A DNA stretch of 64,000 bases, taken from contig NZ_LQOY01000005.1 of assembly GCF_002101675.1 (NCBI RefSeq), positions 1 to 64,000 on the forward strand, written 5' to 3'. Shown here one piece after another: positions 57,456 through 64,000 of the stretch. The translations under genes were made by a program, and so were the position numbers. Position 1 is the first letter of the stretch. Every line of letters begins with the position of its first letter. The notes beneath the pieces are model-generated. The model was not told where the DNA came from, made no database searches, and saw only the letters and a list, made by a program, of their open reading frames with translations. The stretch comes from Mycobacterium gordonae. Lineage in GTDB: Bacteria; Actinomycetota; Actinomycetes; Mycobacteriales; Mycobacteriaceae.

Positions 57456-57845
57456 ATGGCACGCGTGAAGCGGGCGGTCAACGCCCACAAGAAGCGGCGC
57501 AGCGTCCTGAAAGCTTCGAAGGGCTATCGCGGTCAGCGATCCCGCCTCTACCGCAAAGCCAAAGAGCAGCAGCTGCATTCGCTGAATTACGCCTACCGCG
57601 ACCGTCGCGCCCGCAAGGGCGAGTTCCGTAAGTTGTGGATCTCGCGGATCAACGCCGCCGCGCGTGCCAACGACATCACCTACAACCGGTTGATCCAGGG
57701 CCTCAAGGCCGCCGGCGTCGAGGTGGACCGCAAGAACCTGGCCGATATCGCGATCACCGATCCGGCAGCGTTCACCGCACTGGTTGAGGTGGCTCGGGCC
57801 GCACTGCCCGAGGATGTCAACGCCCCCTCCGGAGAGGCTGCCTAA
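57456..57845 (+). CDS. rplT: 50S ribosomal protein L20
   Basis: 129 residues; early 50S assembly protein. Seen: [56 protein letters not shown] and [21 protein letters not shown] at 57456 with GAGAGTAGGAA upstream. In firmicutes and proteobacteria L20 represses its own operon; whether it acts on the leader here is unknown. Equivalent to Rv1643. Confidence 0.97.
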   Translation: MARVKRAVNAHKKRRSVLKASKGYRGQRSRLYRKAKEQQLHSLNYAYRDRRARKGEFRKLWISRINAAARANDITYNRLIQGLKAAGVEVDRKNLADIAITDPAAFTALVEVARAALPEDVNAPSGEAA

Positions 57846-57864
57846 CCGGCCGGGTCCTCAGACG

Positions 57865-58659
57865 ATGGGGACCGCCCTCACCGAACGCTCGGCCCGGGTG
57901 GTCGCGGCGGTCAAGCTGCATCGTCACATCGCCCGGCGCCGTGCGGGGCTATTTCTGGCGGAGGGGCCCAACCTGGTCGCGGCGGCGCTGCAGCGCGGGC
58001 TGGTTCGGGACCTCTTTGTCACCGAGGACGCCGCACGCCGCCACGACGCCGTGGTCACCGGGCAGCGGGCGCCGGTCCACGTGGTGACGGAACGGGCCGC
58101 TAAAGCGTTGTCGGACACGGTGACTCCGACAGGTCTGGTCGCGGTGTGCGAGATTCCCGCGACGGCGCTGGACGACGTGCTGGCAGGCTCGCCGCGCCTG
58201 GTCGCGGTTGTGGTGGACATCAACGAGCCGGGCAACGCCGGCACCATCATTCGCATCGCCGACGCGATGGGCGCCGCGGCGGTGGTGCTGGCCGGCCACA
58301 GCGTCGACCCGTACAACGGCAAGTGCCTGCGCGCCTCGACCGGCAGCATCTTCAACATCCCCGTCGTGGTCGCCCCCGATGTCACGCAGGCAATCACCCC
58401 GCTGCGGGCCGCCGGCCTGCAGGTGCTCGCCACAGTGGTGAACGGCGAGTTGTCCCTCGACGAAGCCGACTCGATGCTGGCACGGCCGACGGCGTGGCTG
58501 TTCGGACCGGAAGCGCACGGCCTTCCGGCAGAGGTCGCCGCAGCGGCCGATCTGCGGTTGCGTATCCCGATGGCGGGGGGAGCCGACAGCCTGAACGTTG
58601 CTGCTGCAGCGGCGATCTGCCTTTATCAGAGCGCACGCGCGTTACGGGGCGGACCCTGA
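57865..58659 (+). CDS. tsnR: SpoU-family 23S rRNA/tRNA 2'-O-methyltransferase
   Basis: 264 residues: an N-terminal substrate-binding domain (TERSARVVAAVKLHRHIARR, LFLAEGPNLVAAAL) and a SPOUT methyltransferase domain with the trefoil-knot motifs DINEPGNAGTIIRIADAMGA (motif 1), LFGPEAHGLP (motif 2) and IPMAGGADSLNVAAAAAICLY (motif 3). It methylates a ribose in RNA using S-adenosylmethionine. ATG at 57865, 19 nt after rplT, hence last gene of the infC operon. Equivalent to Rv1644. Confidence 0.94.
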   Translation: MGTALTERSARVVAAVKLHRHIARRRAGLFLAEGPNLVAAALQRGLVRDLFVTEDAARRHDAVVTGQRAPVHVVTERAAKALSDTVTPTGLVAVCEIPATALDDVLAGSPRLVAVVVDINEPGNAGTIIRIADAMGAAAVVLAGHSVDPYNGKCLRASTGSIFNIPVVVAPDVTQAITPLRAAGLQVLATVVNGELSLDEADSMLARPTAWLFGPEAHGLPAEVAAAADLRLRIPMAGGADSLNVAAAAAICLYQSARALRGGP

Positions 58660-58804
58660 CGCTCTAGCAAATGATTTGCATAACCTCGGATCGCTGCGAG
58701 AAATGTGAATCTCTTACGCCGAATTCTGCCGGCTGACTGTTAATATTCGTCTCACGTCGAATAGCCGGCGTGGTGTCGCAAGACTCTCGGGGCAGGGGGC
58801 AGTT

Positions 58805-59599
58805 ATGTCGTACTTGAGTGTCGTACCAGAAATCCTGCAATCGGTCAGTGGCCGCCTGGAAACTATGGGGACCGGCTTACGCACCGCGAATGCTGCGGCG
58901 GCGGCCCAGACGACCGCAATTGCGGCCCCGGCCGTCGATGAGATTTCGCTGGCCATATCGACGGTTCTCGGCGAGCACGGCCGACAATTTCAGGCCTTGA
59001 GCGCACAGTCTGCGGCTTACCACGATAGCTTCGTCCGCTTGCTGAATGGCGGCGCAGCGCAGTACCTGAGCGCCGAAATCGCAAACGTACAGCAAACATT
59101 GGCCAGCGCAGGCGCCGTCGGCACGGCCGCGGCCAGCCCGTTGGACACTTTGAACAGCCTCACCACTGTCGCCCAGAGCTCCAGCTTCGGCCCGCTGCAG
59201 CTGACCTCGAGCTTCGGCTTGTCGGGTCTGTATCAGTCGGCGGTTCTGAACGGGCCGTTCGGGCCGGTGGGTTCGTTGACGCTCAGTGGAATCCCGTACT
59301 TTCCGACCAGCGCGGGTGAACCTCTGGGCCTGGTCGCCAGCGCAACCGGAACGCTGAACACCGCATTCGGTCCAGTGACGTTCATGTCGGCGAACGGCAG
59401 CATGCTGATTTCGTCGACCGGCGGGTTCACGGGGTCCCTAGGCGGCCTGACGCCGCTGGGTCCCACGGCGGTCACGGTGAACGGGACCATACCCACCATC
59501 ACCGGAGGGTCGATCACCGCGCTGGGCATGCAGTTCTGGTTCCAGGGCAATCAGTTCGGCGTCGTTCCGCTGTTCCTGCGGCCACTCGGCCTCCTCTAG
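58805..59599 (+). CDS. PE-family protein
   Basis: 264 residues. Residues 1-95 are a PE domain: MSYLSVVPEIL, helix pair through AAPAVDEISLAISTVLGEHG and FQALSAQSAAYHDSFVRLL, ending with the YxxxD/E-type secretion signal region used by ESX systems. The rest is a Ser/Gly/Leu-rich domain without PGRS repeats (SSFGPLQLTSSFGLSG, GPFGPVGSLTLSGIPYF, FMSANGSMLISSTGGFTG). ATG at 58805. It is where PE17 (Rv1646) lies in M. tuberculosis, upstream of the same cyclase. Probably surface-exposed or secreted through ESX-5; no PPE partner adjoins it. Confidence 0.9.
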   Translation: MSYLSVVPEILQSVSGRLETMGTGLRTANAAAAAQTTAIAAPAVDEISLAISTVLGEHGRQFQALSAQSAAYHDSFVRLLNGGAAQYLSAEIANVQQTLASAGAVGTAAASPLDTLNSLTTVAQSSSFGPLQLTSSFGLSGLYQSAVLNGPFGPVGSLTLSGIPYFPTSAGEPLGLVASATGTLNTAFGPVTFMSANGSMLISSTGGFTGSLGGLTPLGPTAVTVNGTIPTITGGSITALGMQFWFQGNQFGVVPLFLRPLGLL

Positions 59600-59604
59600 C
59601 CGTC

Positions 59605-60648
59605 TCAGGCCGCTCGGGTGCGCCCGCGCGCCGGGCGCAACCCGGCGATGGACAGCGTGCTGTGTACCAGCGCTCCGGCACGCTCCATGATCAGCCGGGC
59701 CGGCTCCAGCGGCGAGCGGGGCCGCGGCGGAAAGTAGTGCATCGGTAGCCCACGACGGTCGCGCGGCGGCGCCATGAACGCCGGCGCCTCCACGAGTGGC
59801 GCATCGCTGCGGACCCGACCCTCCGCCCGGCGGTAGGCGGCCAGAGCGCGCGGATGCAGCCGGATCTCGTCGGGCACCGCCAGGAACGCCAGCTCGACCA
59901 ACTTGCCGAACAACCGCAGCAGAATCTCATCGCCGGGAGTCCAGCGCATGCCCGCCTTTTCCCGGACGGCAGGCTCGAAGAGGCCGGCGGCAATCCAGCG
60001 CTGACCGGCGACCATCGGCTTGAACATCTGGTCCCAGATCGGCGTGGGGATCAGCACGAATTTCGGCTTGGGGATCCGGATCTGGAAGATGTCCAGCACC
60101 GCCTGGTTGATCTCGAGTTCTTCGCGCCCCACCCGCTCCCAGTACTCCTGAAATTCCTCCCACGACGCGGGCACCGGCCGCATGCTCATCCCGTACATCC
60201 GGTACCACTGCACGTGCTCGTCGAACAGCTGTCGTTTCTCGGCCTCGGTCAGGCCGCCGCAGAAGTACTCCGCCACTTTGACCACGAGCATGAAGAATGT
60301 TGCATGCGCCCAATAGAACGTCTGGGGATTCAGCGCGTGATAGCGCCGCCCTGAACCGTCGATTCCTTTGATGGTGCGGTGGTACCCCTTGATCTGCTGA
60401 CCGGTCTGGGCCGCGCGGTCGCCGTCGTAAACCACGCCCATGATCGGGTACACCGAACGGGCTACCCGCTGCAGAGGTTCGCGCAGCAGGATCGAGTGTT
60501 CCTCGACGCCGGCCCCCAGCTCGGGATACATGTTCTGGATCGCGCCGATCCAGATGCCCATCATGCCGGTGCGCAGGTCCCCGAAGTATTTCCAAGTCAG
60601 CGAGTCGGGCCCGAGGGGATCAGCCGCTGTCGTCGAGGTAACAGTCAT
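59605..60648 (-). CDS. DUF2236 (MpaB/latex-clearing-like) oxygenase family protein
   Basis: 347 residues, helical: GDLRTGMMGIWIGAIQNMYPEL, VEEHSILLREPLQRV, VYDGDRAAQTGQQIKGYHRTIKG in parts, HALNPQTFYWAHATFF, QWYRMYGMSMRPVP. The spaced His/Arg residues (GYHRTIKG, YWAHATF) match DUF2236 proteins, several of which bind haem b and act as oxygenases. Substrate unknown. ATG at 60648 is favoured over GTG 60651 because GGAGG stands 5 nt upstream of it. Equivalent to Rv1645c. Convergent with the PE gene, 5 bp apart. Confidence 0.88.
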   Translation of the reverse strand: MTVTSTTAADPLGPDSLTWKYFGDLRTGMMGIWIGAIQNMYPELGAGVEEHSILLREPLQRVARSVYPIMGVVYDGDRAAQTGQQIKGYHRTIKGIDGSGRRYHALNPQTFYWAHATFFMLVVKVAEYFCGGLTEAEKRQLFDEHVQWYRMYGMSMRPVPASWEEFQEYWERVGREELEINQAVLDIFQIRIPKPKFVLIPTPIWDQMFKPMVAGQRWIAAGLFEPAVREKAGMRWTPGDEILLRLFGKLVELAFLAVPDEIRLHPRALAAYRRAEGRVRSDAPLVEAPAFMAPPRDRRGLPMHYFPPRPRSPLEPARLIMERAGALVHSTLSIAGLRPARGRTRAA

Positions 60649-60803
60649 CACGGCCTCCAGAACGCCTTATTTGGGCTCACGATAAATGGTGACAACGGGC
60701 GTTGTCTAGCACATCGATATTTGCGTCGCACCGCTGTTACGGACTCTCCACGACACTGTCGCACTCGCGTGATCAGCGCGTTTTGCTGTGAACTGGGACA
60801 AGC

Positions 60804-61769
60804 GTGGCGGGGGCCTCGTTGCCTGGTTCAGTCCGGAGCACCTACCCTTGCCGAGTGGAGGTCGGGTCTGGCGAAGCGGAGTCCGGCGTGCCCGATGAGA
60901 CCGCGACAGCGGTAACGGAAGACGGTGTCACTCCTCGTCGTTCCCCGGGGAAATGGTTCAGTAGCACCAACCACAGTCCCGGTGTGGTGGCGTTCGTGAA
61001 ACGGGCGCGACGCTTGCTGCCGGGGGATCCCGAGTTCGGCGATCCGTTGTCGACGGCCGGGGAAGGCGGTCCACGGGCCGCCGCGCGGGCCGCTGACCGG
61101 CTCTTGGGCGATCGCGACGCGGCATCCCGCGAGCTCAGCCTGGGTGTGCTACAGGTATGGCAGGCGATGACCGAAGCCATCTCGCGCAAGCCGGCGAATC
61201 CGGAGGTGACGCTGGTGTTCACCGACCTGGTGGGTTTCTCGACGTGGTCGCTGCAGGCCGGGGACGACGCCGCCCTCACCTTGCTGCGTCAGGTGGCGCG
61301 GGCCGTCGAGTCCCCGCTGTTGGACGCCGGGGGGCACATCGTCAAGCGGATGGGCGACGGCATCATGGCGGTCTTTCGTCGCCCCGGGGTCGCGGTCAAG
61401 GCCGTGCTGGCCGCTCAAGACGCGATCAAATCCGTTGAGGTGCAGGGTTATCGGCCCCGAATGCGGGTCGGCATCCACACCGGCCGGCCGCAGCGACTGG
61501 GCGCGGACTGGCTGGGCGTGGACGTCAACATCGCCGCGCGGGTCATGGAACGCGCCACCAAAGGCGGCGTGATGATCTCGAGTCCGACGCTGGACCTGAT
61601 CCCGCAAAGCGACCTGGACGCCATGGGCGTCACAGCCAAGCGGGCGCGTCGGCCCATGTTCGCCAGCAAACTGACCGGCATCCCGCCCGATCTGGCTATC
61701 TATCGGCTGAAGACTCACAAGGAGTTGTCAACCAGCGATAACACAGACGAGACAAACGTCCATGCATAG
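60804..61769 (+). CDS. Soluble class III adenylyl cyclase (Rv1647-like)
   Basis: 321 residues. After a disordered N-terminus and a helical region (VVAFVKRARRLLPGDPEFGD, AARAADRLLGDRDAASRELS) comes one cyclase domain: VTLVFTDLVGFSTWS (first metal Asp), GGHIVKRMGDGIMAVF (Lys and second Asp), MRVGIHTGRPQRL, and DWLGVDVNIAARVMERA (Asn and Arg of the transition state). All essential residues are present. Rv1647 is a pH-responsive cyclase. GTG 60804 gives the longest product; GTG 60855 or 60888 are possible starts. The next gene begins 6 nt downstream. Confidence 0.92.
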   Translation: MAGASLPGSVRSTYPCRVEVGSGEAESGVPDETATAVTEDGVTPRRSPGKWFSSTNHSPGVVAFVKRARRLLPGDPEFGDPLSTAGEGGPRAAARAADRLLGDRDAASRELSLGVLQVWQAMTEAISRKPANPEVTLVFTDLVGFSTWSLQAGDDAALTLLRQVARAVESPLLDAGGHIVKRMGDGIMAVFRRPGVAVKAVLAAQDAIKSVEVQGYRPRMRVGIHTGRPQRLGADWLGVDVNIAARVMERATKGGVMISSPTLDLIPQSDLDAMGVTAKRARRPMFASKLTGIPPDLAIYRLKTHKELSTSDNTDETNVHA

Positions 61770-61775
61770 TGGACA

Positions 61776-62603
61776 GTGATGTTTTCTACCTTCCTCACCC
61801 GGCTTTCGCGGGTCCGGTTCACCGTGGGCTATGTGGCGGCTCTGTTCACGGTCAGCATCACGATGCTGATGCTGAGCCCGCAGGCACAGGACCGCGTGAT
61901 TCGCCACGCCAGCACCAACCTGCACAATCTCTCGCACGGACGACTCGGCACCCTGATCGGCAGCGCGTTTGTTGTCGAAGCGGGACCGTTGTGGTTCTGG
62001 CTGCCGTTTCTGACCTGCCTGCTGGTCCTGGCAGAACTGCATCTGCGTACCATCCGGCTGCTCGTGGCGTTTCTGGTCGGTCACATCGGGGCCACGCTCG
62101 TCGTGGCGGCCGCCTTGGCGATGGCGGTGAAGATGGGCTGGATGCCGTGGTCGATCACGCATGCCAGTGATGTCGGCATGAGCTACGGCGCGTTGGCCGC
62201 CCTCGGCGCACTGACTGTCACGATCCCGCGTCCGTGGCGGTCGGCATGGATCGGCTGGTGGATATCGGTGAGCGTGACCGCCGCGATCATCGGAGGCGAA
62301 TTCACCAACGCCGGCCACGCTGTCGCGGTCACTCTCGGGGTTCTGGTCTCGCTGCGATTCCGCGCGCCGATCCACTGGACACTCGCGCGGTGCCTGATGC
62401 TGCTGGGGTCCGCGGGCTTCGGCTTCCTGATGCTGGCGCACAGCATGTGGGGCATGGCCGGCGGCATCGTCTTCGGCCTGTCGGGGGCGCTGGTTGCCTA
62501 TGTTCTGACGGCGTGGTTGGGCACCGGTGAATCCGAAGCCGCGGCGTCGGACGAGGCGGTCGTCGGTCGGTCAGCCGAAGAATTCCAGAACGTGACTGGC
62601 TAG
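61776..62603 (+). CDS. Rhomboid-like six-TM membrane protein (Rv1648-like)
   Basis: 275 residues with six to seven membrane helices: FTVGYVAALFTVSITMLML, PLWFWLPFLTCLLVLAEL, LLVAFLVGHIGATLVVAAAL, DVGMSYGALAALGALTV, SVSVTAAIIGGEFTNAGHAVAV and a last pair. GHIGATL, GMSYG and a His near the end of helix 6 recall rhomboid-fold proteins, but the GxSG protease motif is replaced by GMSYG, so proteolysis is uncertain. GTG 61776 or ATG 61779. Directly after the cyclase and probably co-transcribed. Confidence 0.83.
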   Translation: MMFSTFLTRLSRVRFTVGYVAALFTVSITMLMLSPQAQDRVIRHASTNLHNLSHGRLGTLIGSAFVVEAGPLWFWLPFLTCLLVLAELHLRTIRLLVAFLVGHIGATLVVAAALAMAVKMGWMPWSITHASDVGMSYGALAALGALTVTIPRPWRSAWIGWWISVSVTAAIIGGEFTNAGHAVAVTLGVLVSLRFRAPIHWTLARCLMLLGSAGFGFLMLAHSMWGMAGGIVFGLSGALVAYVLTAWLGTGESEAAASDEAVVGRSAEEFQNVTG

Positions 62604-62809
62604 CAAACTAGAATCCCGTTCGGAACTCGGGTTTGAGCGCACCGTCAAAACGGCGCCAAAGTTGCGCCATGAAAGGCAAACCAGCAGCTTAAACCCACCC
62701 ATGATGCCGCGAGCGTGGTTCGCTGCTCAATTGCGGGCACCTGGTGATTGAATAATCGGCACCCAAGTGGCAACGTATCCCGGGCACGCGGAATCGACCG
62801 GAGGTTGCC

Positions 62810-64000
62810 ATGTCGTTTGTGATCGCCGATCCGGAGATGCTGCTGACTGCTGCCACGGATCTGGAAGAGATCGGTTCGGCCGTCGTCGCCGCCAACGTAA
62901 CCGCGGGCCAAACGGCGGGAGTTGCGCCCGCGGCCGCTGACGAGGTGTCGGCCGCGATTGCGCAAATGTTCGGAGCCTACGGTCAGGAGTACCGCGCGCT
63001 CAGTGCGCAGGTGGAGGCGTATCACGCGCGGTTTGTGCAGGCGATGGCTGCGGGCGCGGGTTCCTTCGCCCGTGCCGAGGCGGCCAACGCCTCGATTCTG
63101 CAGACTCTGGAAGAACAGCTGCTCAGAGTGGTGAACGCACCGACCCAGCTGTTGTTGGGCCGACCCTTGATCGGGGACGGGGCCGACGCGTCGGTGGCCG
63201 GTGGCCGCGGCGGCGACGGCGGACTGCTGTTCGGCAACGGCGGTCGAGGCGCGGCGGGTGCCAGCGGACAGGCCGGCGGCGCCGGTGGCGACGCTGGGTT
63301 GTTGGGCAACGGCGGTGCCGGTGGGAACGGCGGCACGGGAGCGCCCGGTGGCGCCGGCGGGCGGGCCGGACTGCTGTTCGGCCAGCCCGGAATCGCCGGG
63401 CTCGCCGGCGGTGTCACGCCGCCACCGCCGCCCCCTTTCGGCACCGCAGTGTTTTCGCCCTACGTCGACATGACGTTGTGGCCCCAGTTCGACTTCGCGG
63501 GCGCGGCCAGGGTCGGGAGCATCGAAGACGTCACGCTGGGCTTCATCACCGCCAACGCTGCCGGCCAGCCGGCCTGGGGCGGCTTCACCGAATACACGAT
63601 CGGCAACGGCGGCTCGGTGCCGAGCGGCAGCCTGCTCTACCAGATCAACGGCCAGATGGACGCCATGCGCGCTGCCGGTATCAACGCCACCATCTCCTTC
63701 GGTGGTGCGGCGAACCAGGAACTCGCGCTGACCGGCGGGACGGCAGCCCAGCTGGCGGCAAAGTACTCATCGGTGATGAACGCCTACGGAATTCAGAAGC
63801 TGGACTTCGACATCGAAGGCGCAGCGCTCGGCGACACGGCCTCGCTCACGTTGCGCTCCCAGGCGATCGCGTCGTTACAGACCACCGGCATCGCGGCCGG
63901 CAAGCCGGTTGAGGTGTCGTTCACGCTTCCGGTGATGCCGACGGGGCTGACGGCCGACGGCCTTCGGGCCGTGCAGATCGCCGTCGACAACCGGGTGCAA
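62810..64000 (+). CDS. PE-PGRS protein with glycoside hydrolase 18 (chitinase-like) domain, partial
   Basis: 397 codons are present and the frame is open at the window edge. Residues 1-95 are a PE domain ([39 protein letters not shown]). Residues about 125-205 form a short PGRS region of GGxGG repeats ([22 protein letters not shown]). After a poly-Pro hinge (TPPPPPPFG) a GH18-like TIM barrel starts: [47 protein letters not shown] and KLDFDIEG with Asp332, Asp334 and Glu336, the last being the expected general acid. The domain matches actinobacterial chitinase-type GH18 sequences. ATG has GGAGG 6 nt upstream. pheS follows Rv1648 in M. tuberculosis, so this gene is an insertion. Confidence 0.9.
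   Translation, partial: MSFVIADPEMLLTAATDLEEIGSAVVAANVTAGQTAGVAPAAADEVSAAIAQMFGAYGQEYRALSAQVEAYHARFVQAMAAGAGSFARAEAANASILQTLEEQLLRVVNAPTQLLLGRPLIGDGADASVAGGRGGDGGLLFGNGGRGAAGASGQAGGAGGDAGLLGNGGAGGNGGTGAPGGAGGRAGLLFGQPGIAGLAGGVTPPPPPPFGTAVFSPYVDMTLWPQFDFAGAARVGSIEDVTLGFITANAAGQPAWGGFTEYTIGNGGSVPSGSLLYQINGQMDAMRAAGINATISFGGAANQELALTGGTAAQLAAKYSSVMNAYGIQKLDFDIEGAALGDTASLTLRSQAIASLQTTGIAAGKPVEVSFTLPVMPTGLTADGLRAVQIAVDNRVQ

Overview
The window is a GC-rich chromosomal segment from a slow-growing Mycobacterium outside the M. tuberculosis complex. Three things point there. Gene order follows the M. tuberculosis stretch pykA–tesB–(Rv1619)–cydCDBA–cya–pdtaR–polA–rpsA–coaE–uvrB–capA–TB15.3–uvrA–lysX–infC-rpmI-rplT-tsnR–PE17–Rv1647–Rv1648 (compared from memory). 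Genus hallmarks are present: PE and PE-PGRS proteins, LysX, an MTB12-like antigen and a PdtaR/ANTAR regulator. Several blocks are inserted relative to M. tuberculosis. All comparisons are from recalled family knowledge; no search was run.

Layout. 1-5.3 kb: tail of an upstream gene, pyruvate kinase, acyl-CoA thioesterase II, then a large TIR–transmembrane–14xWD40 protein. 5.3-13.7 kb, minus strand: MTB12-like secreted protein, cytochrome bd oxidase operon (cydA-cydB-cydD-cydC), an HdeD-like membrane protein and the six-TM adenylyl cyclase Cya. 13.7-17 kb: low-coding region with a TetR gene, a tRNA-Leu(CAA) with an unusually short variable loop, pdtaR, and seven tandem copies of an ~82 bp repeat. 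17-26.5 kb: thiolase/DUF35 pair, ABM-domain protein, polA, a divergent acyltransferase, a hemerythrin-like protein, rpsA and coaE.

26.5-34.3 kb is an accessory block between coaE and uvrB: DUF2889 protein, TetR with a divergent SRPBCC gene and shared operator-like palindrome, a stand-alone LigD phosphoesterase-type domain, a DUF402-type protein, and a divergent FHA-ABC exporter / Ser-Thr kinase pair resembling Rv1747/PknF. 34.3-45.2 kb: uvrB, two tandem paralogous MFS exporters, the LAM mannose-capping enzyme CapA, a universal stress protein, a metallo-beta-lactamase-fold hydrolase and uvrA. 45.2-48.4 kb: a tight four-gene operon linked to type VII secretion (EspC-like protein, WXG-like/alpha-beta hydrolase fusion, lipoprotein, YbaB-like protein).

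48.4-56.1 kb, minus strand: transporter-like membrane protein, winged-helix protein, two small genes, membrane esterase, LysX. 56.2-58.7 kb: infC-rpmI-rplT-tsnR with an intrinsic-terminator hairpin in the leader and an ATC start for infC. 58.8-64 kb: PE protein, DUF2236 oxygenase-like protein, class III cyclase, rhomboid-like membrane protein, and a PE-PGRS protein carrying a glycoside-hydrolase-18-like domain that runs off the window.

Many genes appear leaderless: a TANNNT -10 box lies 6-8 nt before the start codon of at least nine genes. The strongest candidates for undescribed biology are the TIR-WD40 membrane protein, the T7SS-linked hydrolase operon, the PE-PGRS/GH18 fusion, the 82 bp tandem array, the kinase/FHA-ABC pair and the infC leader attenuator.
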